A stretch of 7,764 nucleotides of DNA from an uncultured Porticoccus sp. GTDB taxonomy: Bacteria; Pseudomonadota; Gammaproteobacteria; Pseudomonadales; Porticoccaceae. The stretch lies in assembly GCA_950063125.1 (NCBI GenBank), contig CATLZI010000097.1, positions 1-7,764 on the forward strand. The letters are read 5' to 3'. A model generated the notes under the pieces. That model had not been told where the DNA came from, searched no databases, and was given only the letters and a program-made list of their open reading frames with translations. Below, one piece after another: positions 1 to 7,603 of the stretch (positions are counted from its first letter, which is position 1; each line of letters starts with the position of its first letter). The position numbers were made by a program, and so were the translations under genes.

Positions 1-1
1 C

Positions 2-1279
<1,278 letters not shown>

Positions 1280-1312
1280 GTATTTGCCAAGGCGCCTTCA
1301 ACCCAACCTCTA

Positions 1313-2062
1313 TCATGCAAGTTCGGACGCTTTCTGGTGCCTTAGGCGAGCCATGAGCAGCTTGGCAACAATCGGTAACAGGGTAATGCCACTGACCAGG
1401 ATCAGAAGCCCGGTCACCACCCCGGACTCAGATGCCATGAGCAAGCCACCAAACGCTGTGATCAAATACGCTGTCGGAATAACACCGGCCAGAGTTGCGA
1501 CCACGAATCGCCAGAACGCGATCGGTGTCAGGCCGGCTGCATAGCTGACGGCATCGAAGGAGATAAAGGGCACCAATCGCGACGCAAAAATGACAAGCAT
1601 CAACCCGCCCTGGGAGCGGTCCTTGCCCAGCCAATTCAATACCGGACGTACCCGCCTCCAGCGATGGATAACGTCGTACCCCAAGGATCGAGCAATGGCG
1701 AAAGCGATCAGTGCGCCGGCCTCAGCACCGATAACCACGATCACTGTTCCCCATAGCGATCCATACACCGCACCGGCAACCATGGCGATCGGGGCGCTGG
1801 GGATCGGGCTCAGGACAATGGCCGTGATCATCAGGCCAATGATACCCACCGGCCCCCAATACCCCAGTTGGTCAATCCATTCCGACAAGGCCGCCTTGTT
1901 GGTCACGGCGGTCAATGCTCCGGTCTCCAGCATGACCCAATAGATCGCAGCCAGTGCAGCCAGCAAGAGCAGAACCCCGGCTACTTTTGCTTTTGCGTTC
2001 GGTCTAACTCCCATGCCTGCCATGGGTACCCGATGAAATTCATGCTTCAGGGTGGTAGTCAT
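1313..2062 (-). CDS. TVP38/TMEM64 (VTT domain) family membrane protein
   Basis: This is a 249-residue inner-membrane protein of the VTT/SNARE-associated (DedA-related) family. Bacterial members are poorly characterised, and DedA relatives are linked to lipid flipping and membrane homeostasis. Hydrophobic segments lie near residues 27-45, 69-85, 90-126, 153-167, 183-205 and 214-238. Family signatures are the re-entrant SPIPSAPIAMVAGAVYG stretch (about 85-101), the following GAEAG...AIARSLG, and RLVPFISFDAVSYAAGLT (about 162-179). I chose the ATG at 2062 because GAGGAG lies just upstream. A longer open frame back to 2146 lacks that support and would overlap the preceding gene more deeply. The start lies inside the end of the 61-residue gene (23-bp overlap), so translation is probably coupled. 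It is the last gene of the presumed copper operon. Families of this kind often sit beside mer and cop genes, but a metal-specific role is inference. Confidence 0.88.
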   Translation of the reverse strand: MTTTLKHEFHRVPMAGMGVRPNAKAKVAGVLLLLAALAAIYWVMLETGALTAVTNKAALSEWIDQLGYWGPVGIIGLMITAIVLSPIPSAPIAMVAGAVYGSLWGTVIVVIGAEAGALIAFAIARSLGYDVIHRWRRVRPVLNWLGKDRSQGGLMLVIFASRLVPFISFDAVSYAAGLTPIAFWRFVVATLAGVIPTAYLITAFGGLLMASESGVVTGLLILVSGITLLPIVAKLLMARLRHQKASELA

Positions 2063-2225
2063 AATCTCCTCTGGCGTTCTTACTCGCGCGTCCAGAATCG
2101 TCCCTGTTTTTCGAAAACAGGTACTTGCCGAGGGCTGCGACGCCAAGTACCAGGGCGACGATGAGCAAAAGGGATATCAACCCCCTTCCCGCCATTCCAA
2201 ACATGCATGCCTCATTCGTCATCAT
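2040..2225 (-). CDS. Small single-span membrane protein (61 aa), unknown function
   Basis: I do not recognise a named family. The protein starts MMTNEACMFGMAGRG, has one strongly hydrophobic segment (about residues 15-37, rich in Leu/Val/Ala/Gly), and then a charged tail (KNRDDSGRASKNARGDYDYHPEA) that probably faces the cytoplasm or periplasm as a short soluble tail. AGGAGA lies 5 bases upstream of the first ATG, which supports that start; the second codon is also ATG. It begins 33 bases after the copA stop on the same strand, and its last 23 bases overlap the start of the TVP38-family gene, so it looks like a true operon member rather than noise. Met and Cys near the N terminus could touch metal, but the motif is too sparse to claim this. 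A copper-pump accessory peptide or a partner of the VTT protein are possible roles, both speculative. Confidence 0.72.
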   Translation of the reverse strand: MMTNEACMFGMAGRGLISLLLIVALVLGVAALGKYLFSKNRDDSGRASKNARGDYDYHPEA

Positions 2226-2258
2226 GTCAATCTCCTGATTCTGTGTGTGCCAGGCCTC

Positions 2259-4745
2259 TTACGAGACACTGGCCTGTGCGGCTCCGCTTTCGCTGATACT
2301 GCTCTCCACGGAGCTTCCGCTATCGGATTTGAACCGGCCCAGTCGGAGGGAATTGGTCACCACAAACACACTGGAAAGGCTCATGGCACCCGCAGCCAGC
2401 ATGGGGTTGAGCAGATAACCGGTAAACGGGAACAGAACACCTGCGGCCACGGGGATCAGTGCCAGGTTGTATCCGTAGGCCCAGACAAAATTGCCAAGAA
2501 TCGTTTTGCGGGTGCGCCGGGAGAGCGCTGCAGCATCCACGATGCCCCGGAGGTCGCCGCGCATCAGAACCACGTCGCCGGCCTCGATGGCAATGTCGGT
2601 ACCGGTGCCGATGGCGATACCCACATCGGCTTGCGCCAGGGCCGGTGCGTCATTGATACCGTCACCCACAAAAGCAACCCGGGCACCTTCCTCTTGCAGG
2701 CGCTTCACTTCGGACGCTTTCTGGTCCGGCAATACCTCCGCAAGCACCCGTTCGATACCGGCTTGCCGCGCAATCGCCTCGGCGGTGGCGCGGTTGTCAC
2801 CGGTGAGCATGGCCACGCTGAGCCCTGATGACTTGAGCGCAGCAATCGCTTCCACCGAGCCGTTCTTGAGCGGATCGGCCACGGCAATCAGCGCGGCGAG
2901 GCGTCCGTCGACGGCAACATACAGCGGGGATTTGGCTTTTTCAGCAAGTGACACCGCATCGTCGGCGACGCTGGCCAGGTCGATACCGAGGCGGCGCATA
3001 TAACGGTCCGCGCCCACATTGATCCGGCGTCCGGCCACCTGTGCCTGGATGCCGTAGCCCGGCTCCGCCTGGAATTCACTGATCGCGGGTAACGTGAGGC
3101 CCCGATCCCTTGCGCCCTTGACGATGGCTTCCCCGATGGGATGTTCACTTTCGGTCTCTACAGCCGCAACCCAGGCCAGGACCTCATCCTCGCGGCCTTC
3201 CACCAGTATGAAATCTGTCAGCTCAGGCTGGCCCCGAGTCAGGGTGCCGGTTTTATCGAGGACGATGGTGTCCATCCGAGACAGTGTCTCCAGGGCCGCG
3301 CCTTTGCGGAACAGCACGCCCATTTCGGCGCCCTTACCGGTTCCGACCATAATAGCTGTTGGCGTGGCCAGGCCCATCGCGCAGGGACAAGCAATCAGCA
3401 GCACACTGACCGTTGTCACGAAGGCAAAAGACAGTGCCGGGGCAGGCCCGAAGCTGAACCAGGTGATGAACGTCAGAATCGCGAGCACAATCACAATGGG
3501 AACGAAAATTCCCGCTATCTTGTCGGCCAGCGCCTGAATCGGGGGTTTATCAGCCTGAGCCGATTCCACCATTCTGATGATCTGTGCCAGAACGGTGTCC
3601 GCACCCACCCGGGTCGCCCGGAACGTCAGGGAACCGTTCTTGTTAATGGTTCCACCCACCAGCTCGGCGTCTTTCTGCTTGGCCACGGGAACGGGCTCGC
3701 CGCTGATCATGGACTCGTCCACGTAGGATTGGCCTTCTTCCACCACGCCATCAACAGGAACCCGTTCTCCCGGGCGCACCTGGATACGGTCACCAGGTAC
3801 TACGGCTTCGATGGGCACTTCGACGACGTCCCCGTCCCGAATGACACGGGCGGTCTTGGCCTGCAGTTGCAGAAGTTTTTTGATCGCCTCCGACGTCCGG
3901 CCTTTGGCGACGTGCTCGAAGTATCGTCCCAGCAGAATGAGCGTCACGATCACCGCCGCTGCCTCGAAATAGCTTTCGGCGGTACCGGCGGGAAAGAATC
4001 CTGGAACCAGCAGTGCTGCGACGGAGTAGAAATAGGCAGCGCTGGTGCCGATCATAACCAGGCTGTTCATGCCAGGATTGGCATGGCGCAATTCAGTGTA
4101 CCCGGACCGGAAAAACCTCAGTCCGGCATAAAACAACACCGGCGTGGTTAGTAGCCACTCAATTGCCATCCATCCCCGATGGGGTAAGACACTGACATAT
4201 AGAGCCTCAAGAGCAGGGATCATTTTACCCATGGCAATCAGAACAATCGGGATAGTCAGCGCCGCAGCGAAGAGCACTTTCCGGCGGAGGTCGATGCCCT
4301 CCCTGTCCTGCTCTTCCGTTTCGCTACTGGCGTCCGGCTCCTGAGGCTCATATCCCGCATCGCGGATCGCCTGATGAATTTGCGGCACTGACAGGGTGTC
4401 AGACAGGAACTCCACAAACGCTTTCCGGGTAGTCAGATTGACACTGGCCTTAACCATGCCGGGTTGCTTGTTCAATGACTGCTCAATCCGGGATACGCAG
4501 GAGCCGCAGCTCATGCCGACGACCGGAATCTCAGCCGACTGTAGCCGTGGCTGGTAACCCGCCTCCTTAATCGAGTCGATTAGCATGGCCGGCGTGGTAG
4601 GCTGGTCAAATTCCACGGTGGCTTTTCCGGTCGCCAGATTCACCTGGGCTTCCGCAACGCCGGGCTCACCCATGAGCGCCTTTTCAATCCGCCCGACGCA
4701 CGAAGCGCAAGACATTCCATCAACACGAATCTCTATTCGTTGCAT
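2259..4745 (-). CDS. copA: Cu(I)-translocating P-type ATPase CopA (P1B-1)
   Basis: This is an inner-membrane pump that uses ATP to export Cu(I) from cytoplasm to periplasm. From the preferred start it is 828 residues, the usual length for a two-HMA CopA. In order it shows HMA1 with GMSCASC (Cys 13 and 16), HMA2 with GMSCGSC (80 and 83), a membrane domain from about 155, the actuator SGEP (348-351), the transport motif CPC (453-455) in TM6, the phosphorylated DKTGT (Asp497), the nucleotide-domain HP (535-536) and the hinge GDGINDAP (from 694). TM7 YN (759-760) and TM8 MxxSS (788, 791-792) are the P1B-1 signature for Cu(I) and Ag(I), and no zinc/cadmium signature is present. I chose the ATG at 4745 because GAGGAG lies 10 bases upstream. 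An in-frame ATG at 4805 adds 20 residues but has no ribosome site. It follows the regulator gene on the same strand, and all catalytic residues are intact. Confidence 0.96.
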   Translation of the reverse strand: MQRIEIRVDGMSCASCVGRIEKALMGEPGVAEAQVNLATGKATVEFDQPTTPAMLIDSIKEAGYQPRLQSAEIPVVGMSCGSCVSRIEQSLNKQPGMVKASVNLTTRKAFVEFLSDTLSVPQIHQAIRDAGYEPQEPDASSETEEQDREGIDLRRKVLFAAALTIPIVLIAMGKMIPALEALYVSVLPHRGWMAIEWLLTTPVLFYAGLRFFRSGYTELRHANPGMNSLVMIGTSAAYFYSVAALLVPGFFPAGTAESYFEAAAVIVTLILLGRYFEHVAKGRTSEAIKKLLQLQAKTARVIRDGDVVEVPIEAVVPGDRIQVRPGERVPVDGVVEEGQSYVDESMISGEPVPVAKQKDAELVGGTINKNGSLTFRATRVGADTVLAQIIRMVESAQADKPPIQALADKIAGIFVPIVIVLAILTFITWFSFGPAPALSFAFVTTVSVLLIACPCAMGLATPTAIMVGTGKGAEMGVLFRKGAALETLSRMDTIVLDKTGTLTRGQPELTDFILVEGREDEVLAWVAAVETESEHPIGEAIVKGARDRGLTLPAISEFQAEPGYGIQAQVAGRRINVGADRYMRRLGIDLASVADDAVSLAEKAKSPLYVAVDGRLAALIAVADPLKNGSVEAIAALKSSGLSVAMLTGDNRATAEAIARQAGIERVLAEVLPDQKASEVKRLQEEGARVAFVGDGINDAPALAQADVGIAIGTGTDIAIEAGDVVLMRGDLRGIVDAAALSRRTRKTILGNFVWAYGYNLALIPVAAGVLFPFTGYLLNPMLAAGAMSLSSVFVVTNSLRLGRFKSDSGSSVESSISESGAAQASVS

Positions 4746-4814
4746 ACCCGTTTGGCTCCTCGGCACAGCTAACTCCGTGCCTTTAATCAGTTCATTCGCA
4801 GGCAACTGGCAGCG

Positions 4815-5216
4815 TCACCCTTGCTGGGCTATAGCTTCAACAATCGGGCAGCCATCCATCGGCCCCTCACCGGAGCATTCCTTCAGTGTTTCAGACAGGA
4901 CGGCCTCAATGCGGGACAGGCTCTGAATCTGATGCCGGATTTTTTCCAGTTGCTTCTTTGCAATTCGCTTGGCCTCGGCGCGGTCGCCAGTGGCGTCCTG
5001 AAGCATCAGGAGTTCGCGAATCTCATCAAGGGTGAAACCCCATTGCTTGGCGTGGATGATGAATTGCAGCCTGGCGATCGCATCCTCGGGGTAACGACGA
5101 TAATTCGATTGGGTTCGGGCAGGCTCTGGCATGAGATTTTCCCGCTCGTAAAAGCGAATGGCATGGCTGGCCACGCCGCTTTTTTCAGAGAGTTCGCCGA
5201 TATTGAACGTTTTCAT
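4815..5216 (-). CDS. cueR: MerR-family Cu(I)-responsive regulator, CueR-like
   Basis: This 133-residue dimeric activator has an N-terminal winged helix-turn-helix (FNIGELSEKSGVASHAIRFYERENLM, with the family IRFYE core), a second DNA-contacting region NYRRYPEDAIARL, a long dimerisation helix (about 80-112), and a metal loop with Cys114 and Cys123 in CSGEGPMDGCPIVEAI. The Cys pair and the CPI ending match CueR and relatives. Eight residues lie between the two Cys, as I recall for MerR, against seven in E. coli CueR. The position matching the divalent-sensor Cys on the dimer helix is Arg79 or Asp78, so a Hg/Zn/Cd-type third Cys is absent. With copA directly downstream, copper is the best guess for the inducer; silver or gold are also possible. 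The start at 5216 is preceded by GAGGTG at 5 bases. It is the first gene of the minus-strand operon and probably autoregulates through the promoter just upstream. Confidence 0.88.
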   Translation of the reverse strand: MKTFNIGELSEKSGVASHAIRFYERENLMPEPARTQSNYRRYPEDAIARLQFIIHAKQWGFTLDEIRELLMLQDATGDRAEAKRIAKKQLEKIRHQIQSLSRIEAVLSETLKECSGEGPMDGCPIVEAIAQQG

Positions 5217-5254
5217 TCCTGCACCTCAAAACGAGTGGTCAATGACTTATCCTA

Positions 5255-5285
5255 ACCATAACCTTAAAGTAAACTTTAAGGTCAA
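5255..5285 (-). promoter_or_regulatory. MerR-type promoter of the cueR-copA operon
   Basis: Reading the minus strand, the -35 box TTGACC (5285 to 5280) is followed by a 19-bp spacer and the -10 box TATGGT (5260 to 5255). A 19- or 20-bp spacer instead of about 17 is the hallmark of promoters activated by DNA distortion by MerR-family regulators, and the spacer is filled by a dyad. The predicted transcript start is some 30 bases before the cueR ATG. An alternative -10, TAGGAT, lies slightly downstream but would break the 19-bp spacing. Confidence 0.85.
5261..5282. promoter_or_regulatory. CueR-type operator, perfect inverted repeat
   Basis: The 10-base arm ACCTTAAAGT and its exact reverse complement ACTTTAAGGT flank a central AA. 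The outer bases ACCTT...AAGGT match the ends I recall for CueR operators, while the inner part is AT-rich rather than the CCTTCC type. It fills the spacer of the minus-strand promoter and extends slightly into its -35 box. It could also influence the divergent Met-rich protein/oxidase operon. Confidence 0.82.
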
Positions 5286-5293
5286 GGTATTTT
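5264..5293 (+). promoter_or_regulatory. Possible divergent promoter for the Met-rich protein/oxidase operon
   Basis: On the plus strand TTAAAG (5264-5269) and TATTTT (5288-5293) are separated by 18 bases and overlap the operator. Both boxes are weak matches to sigma-70. A start here would give a leader of about 80 bases before the ATG at 5382. I list it because the plus-strand genes need a promoter in this gap and no better candidate is visible. Confidence 0.3.
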
Positions 5294-5381
5294 TCATGCA
5301 TTGTCAGATCGGGGGCGATGCACCAAACTGGGCCAAGGCCCCGCTTTAAATCAAGTGGGGCAAAAAGACGGAGACACTGTA

Positions 5382-5603
5382 ATGAAGGTTTTTGAAAGGC
5401 TGGTTACGCTGATGATAGGACTTTTCCTGCCCCTTTTCGCATTCGCTGATGGGCCCGGGCGCATGGGAGAAGGCATGATGGGTGGCAACATGATGCAGGG
5501 CATGGGCGGTATGGGGCTATTCATGATGATGATAATGATTCTTCTGGTTGTGCTATTGATACTGGCGATTCTGGCACTGATCAAATACCTGAGGAACAAG
5601 TGA
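5382..5603 (+). CDS. Small secreted/membrane Met-rich protein (73 aa), probable copper binder
   Basis: The protein begins with a signal-like segment MKVFERLVTLMIGLFLPLFAFA with an A-F-A cleavage site before Asp23. A Gly/Met-rich stretch follows: 11 of residues 28-52 are Met, in clusters such as GMMGG, NMMQGMGGMG and MMMIM. A second hydrophobic helix (about 46-67) and a basic end KYLRNK complete it. Met clusters in the periplasm commonly bind Cu(I), so a copper-holding or copper-presenting role is likely but inferred. The ATG at 5382 has GGAGA 7 bases upstream. An in-frame ATG at 5301 would put a polar 27-residue extension before the signal peptide and is rejected. Its TGA stop shares a base with the oxidase ATG (TGATG), which points to translational coupling and a joint function. 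I do not know a named family for it. Confidence 0.78.
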   Translation: MKVFERLVTLMIGLFLPLFAFADGPGRMGEGMMGGNMMQGMGGMGLFMMMIMILLVVLLILAILALIKYLRNK

Positions 5604-7177
5604 TGAGCAGGGAAAAAAGTGTCCATAGGCGCACGGTCCTTCGGGCTGCGGCGGGCACCGGCGTCCTTCTCACGTTGTCGCCGGGACTTCTGCTTACCGG
5701 GTGTGATGGAGGGGTAAAAGCGGTTGAATCGGAAACGCTCGGCCTTGATTCCGATGAATACGATGTTGAACTGAATCTTCACGCCATGCCCGATTCGGTG
5801 CCCATTCTTCCGGGCGCCCCCAGTGAGGTGTGGCGCTATAGGGCGGAATTGCTGAAAGGTCCAGAAAACACAGTCTCCGAAAACCCGGACAGTTACCTCG
5901 GCCCAACGATCCGGCTGCGCCACGGCCAGACCGTCAAAATCCATATTCACAATGAGCTGCCAGAGGACACCACCGTCCACTGGCACGGGCTTCATGTGCC
6001 TTCCGACGTAGACGGACAACCAAGACTTCCGATCCGCCCAGGCGAGACAATGACTGTTGGCTTCGAGGTATTGGACCGGGCCGGACTGTTCTGGTACCAC
6101 TCTCATGCCCACGGCAAGCAAGGTGGTCGCGTAGGATTTCAAAGTTACGCAGGGTTGGCCGGACTCCTGATCGTTGAAGACGAGGAAGAAGCGGACCTCA
6201 AATTGCCGTCGGGCGATAACGAGCTGCTGCTGGTGCTTCAGGACCGCACCTTTGCTGGTAACAATGAACTGGTTTACATGGGCCGTGGCATGGGGTCCAT
6301 GATGGACCGTATGCACGGTTTTCTGGGGGATAGAGTGCTGGCTAACGGGGCGCCTCCAACCACCCGCAAGGTTGCCACCCGCCCCTACAGAATTCGAGTC
6401 CTCAATGGGTCCAACGCCCGCATCTACAAACTGGCCTGGAGCGACGGGCGACCTGTCACCGTTATCGGTGCAGACGGCGGCCTTCTTCAGGAACCGGAAG
6501 ACAGGCCTTACGCCGTGCTGGCTCCGGCTCAGCGGCTTGATATATGGGTCGATCTTTCCGAGTTCCAGCCGGGTGATACGCTGGAGCTTATCAGTGACCG
6601 TTTCCGGGCAGGCATGATGAGCGGCGGTATGATGAACGGAATGGGCATGATGGGCAGCAACGCCCTGCCCCTCGGCAGCCGATTCCCCCTGGCCAGGCTG
6701 GAGGTGGCCGAGTCAGTAGAGGCCAGCGAACCTTTACCGGCACAGCTAGGTGTGCAGCGGCAAAAAATACCGGTAAACCGCAATACGCGAATCCGGTCGT
6801 TCGAGTTAAGCCCGGTGATGATGCGGGGATTTGCCATAAATGGCCGGCGGTTTGACGGAACGAATGTCGCGGATGACGAAAAAGTCCGCCTTGGTGACAC
6901 GGAAATCTGGGAATTCCACAACAGCACACCGATGCCTCACCCGATGCATATTCATGGCTTGCAATTCAACGTTGTAGGGCGACGAGGCGGCAACTCGGAC
7001 AGTCTACAGCAGGGCCTGGTAGACAGTGGCTGGCACGACACGGTTCTGGTCATGCCCCGTGAAACGGTTCAGGTGGCGATGAAATTCGAGCGCTTTGACG
7101 GCCTTTACATCTACCACTGTCATAACATGGAACATGAGGATGCAGGGATGATGCGCTATTTTCAGGTGCAAAGCTAA
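5603..7177 (+). CDS. CueO-like multicopper oxidase with Tat motif and lipobox
   Basis: This 524-residue periplasmic enzyme couples substrate oxidation, probably of Cu(I), to reduction of O2 to water. The N terminus has a twin arginine (HRRTVL, Arg9-Arg10), a hydrophobic stretch and LTGC (Cys34), so it looks like a Tat-exported lipoprotein. Asp35 follows the lipid Cys, which in E. coli keeps lipoproteins at the inner membrane. Copper ligands are complete: HWHG (126, 128), HSHAH (166, 168, 170), HPMHIHG (446, 449, 451) and HCHNMEHEDAGMM (His505, Cys506, His507, His511, Met516). The T1 site therefore has a Met axial ligand, with the same Cys-His-Met spacing as CueO. A Met-rich insert, RAGMMSGGMMNGMGMMG (335-351), resembles the CueO Met loop that binds substrate Cu(I); a second Met patch lies at 226-238. 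I chose the ATG at 5603 (GAGG 8 bases upstream) over the GTG one codon before. Length is close to CueO. PcoA/CopA-type oxidases are a less likely alternative. Confidence 0.93.
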   Translation: MSREKSVHRRTVLRAAAGTGVLLTLSPGLLLTGCDGGVKAVESETLGLDSDEYDVELNLHAMPDSVPILPGAPSEVWRYRAELLKGPENTVSENPDSYLGPTIRLRHGQTVKIHIHNELPEDTTVHWHGLHVPSDVDGQPRLPIRPGETMTVGFEVLDRAGLFWYHSHAHGKQGGRVGFQSYAGLAGLLIVEDEEEADLKLPSGDNELLLVLQDRTFAGNNELVYMGRGMGSMMDRMHGFLGDRVLANGAPPTTRKVATRPYRIRVLNGSNARIYKLAWSDGRPVTVIGADGGLLQEPEDRPYAVLAPAQRLDIWVDLSEFQPGDTLELISDRFRAGMMSGGMMNGMGMMGSNALPLGSRFPLARLEVAESVEASEPLPAQLGVQRQKIPVNRNTRIRSFELSPVMMRGFAINGRRFDGTNVADDEKVRLGDTEIWEFHNSTPMPHPMHIHGLQFNVVGRRGGNSDSLQQGLVDSGWHDTVLVMPRETVQVAMKFERFDGLYIYHCHNMEHEDAGMMRYFQVQS

Positions 7178-7201
7178 GCGCTACCAGTCTCCTTGGTCTG
7201 C

Positions 7202-7333
7202 TCAACCGTTGTCACCGAGCCCGAATATCACCAGCTGTTCCCAGCCAAAGGTGAGTCCCGCGATGACCCCGAAGGCGCCAAACAACCACCAACGCCGTGG
7301 CCCTGTCAGCAAACCCACCGGTCCTCCTCTCAT
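7202..7333 (-). CDS. Putative 43-aa membrane peptide, unknown function
   Basis: This short minus-strand frame encodes a peptide that begins MRGGPVGLLTGPRRWW, continues with a hydrophobic span LFGAFGVIAGLTFGWEQLVI and ends FGLGDNG. That is the pattern of a tiny single-span membrane protein: a basic RR, Trp residues at the interface and a Gly/aliphatic core. GAGGGA lies 5 bases upstream of the ATG, and a MerR-type promoter lies about 85 bases upstream on the same strand. Its stop is 24 bases past the oxidase stop, in convergent orientation. No family is recognised, and the length is too small for certainty. Longer frames through the same bases lack both features. It may be a copper-induced small protein or the remnant of a larger gene. 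Confidence 0.5.
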   Translation of the reverse strand: MRGGPVGLLTGPRRWWLFGAFGVIAGLTFGWEQLVIFGLGDNG

Positions 7334-7417
7334 TATCGTCCCTCATTTTTACCGTGGTTGTTGGTTGCTCATTTCCACCGCTTATGCGGTAAACAGTTGC
7401 AGTTGAGCATTTTTGAG

Positions 7418-7449
7418 AAAATAACGTTGAAGCACGGTTTAAGGTCAAG
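7418..7449 (-). promoter_or_regulatory. Second MerR/CueR-type promoter
   Basis: On the minus strand TTGACC (7448 to 7443), a 19-bp spacer and TATTTT (7423 to 7418) reproduce the architecture of the cueR promoter. Aligned without gaps over 32 bases with that promoter, 24 are identical, including the first 12 (CTTGACCTTAAA) and the GTTAT at the -10 edge. The dyad is degenerate, with 7 of 10 arm positions pairing. It points at the 43-codon ORF. Confidence 0.65.
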
Positions 7450-7465
7450 ACTTTTGTCAGAATGG

Positions 7466-7485
7466 TCAAAGTGAATTCACCTTGA
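7466..7485. repeat. 20-bp near-perfect inverted repeat, possible operator
   Basis: The core GTGAATTCAC (7471-7480) is a perfect palindrome, flanked by TCAA on the left and TTGA on the right, with one mismatched pair between core and flanks (A7470 against C7481). Nineteen or more bases of symmetry in a divergent intergenic gap suggest a binding site for a dimeric regulator. It lies just upstream of the -35 box of the second MerR-type promoter. The regulator is unknown. Confidence 0.45.
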
Positions 7486-7505
7486 GCCTTTGGATATCGA
7501 TGGCG

Positions 7506-7535
7506 TTGTGTCATTGAAATAAAAACTGCTAGGAT
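7506..7535 (+). promoter_or_regulatory. Possible promoter of the right-edge secreted protein
   Basis: TTGTGT (7506-7511) and TAGGAT (7530-7535) are 18 bases apart, about 70 bases before the ATG at 7604. The match to sigma-70 boxes is modest. No dyad fills the spacer, so MerR-type control is not indicated for this direction. Confidence 0.28.
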
Positions 7536-7603
7536 TTGGTGAACTAAAAGTCGAGCTGTGTGTCACAGCGTTGAACCTTTACAGCTTGGTGCTTGGAATC
7601 AGG

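Larger units (their letters stand above)
7334..7603. other. Divergent intergenic control region
   Basis: These 270 bases separate the 43-codon minus-strand ORF from the plus-strand partial gene and are more AT-rich than the coding DNA around them. They hold a second MerR-type promoter (7418-7449), a 20-bp near-perfect dyad (7466-7485), a weak plus-strand promoter candidate (7506-7535), and a 5-bp-stem hairpin, ACCGC-TTAT-GCGGT (7377-7390), in the leader of the minus transcript. A seven-codon minus-strand frame (7349-7372) lies just after the hairpin; I have no evidence that it is translated. I see no convincing terminator. Confidence 0.6.

Noticed and set aside
1289..1298. Palindrome AAGGCGCCTT between the convergent merA and TVP38-family genes
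   Set aside because: Considered as a bidirectional terminator, but it has no loop and no T-tract on either strand.
1322..2727. 17-base direct repeat TTCGGACGCTTTCTGGT near 1322 and 2709
   Set aside because: Both copies encode QKASE in the same minus frame of two unrelated proteins (TVP38 family and CopA); no flanking similarity, so coincidence is likeliest.
2052..2828. Plus-strand open frame of 258 codons across the copA 3' end and the 61-aa gene
   Set aside because: It is antisense to better-supported genes and has no coherent domain.
3141..4151. Long plus-strand open frame (336 codons) opposite copA
   Set aside because: It is entirely within copA on the other strand, with low-complexity His/Gln-rich composition and no family signal.
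5301..5381. Upstream in-frame ATG at 5301 for the Met-rich protein
   Set aside because: It would add 27 polar residues ahead of the signal peptide, and the ATG at 5382 has a good ribosome site.
5351..6316. Long minus-strand open frame (321 codons) opposite the oxidase and Met-rich genes
   Set aside because: It lies antisense to genes with clear family motifs, and its protein has no recognisable domain; it is a by-product of GC-rich codon use.
7212..7514. 100-codon minus-strand frame over the right intergenic region
   Set aside because: It would place the second MerR-type promoter inside its coding region, has no domain, and conflicts with the better-formed 43-codon frame.
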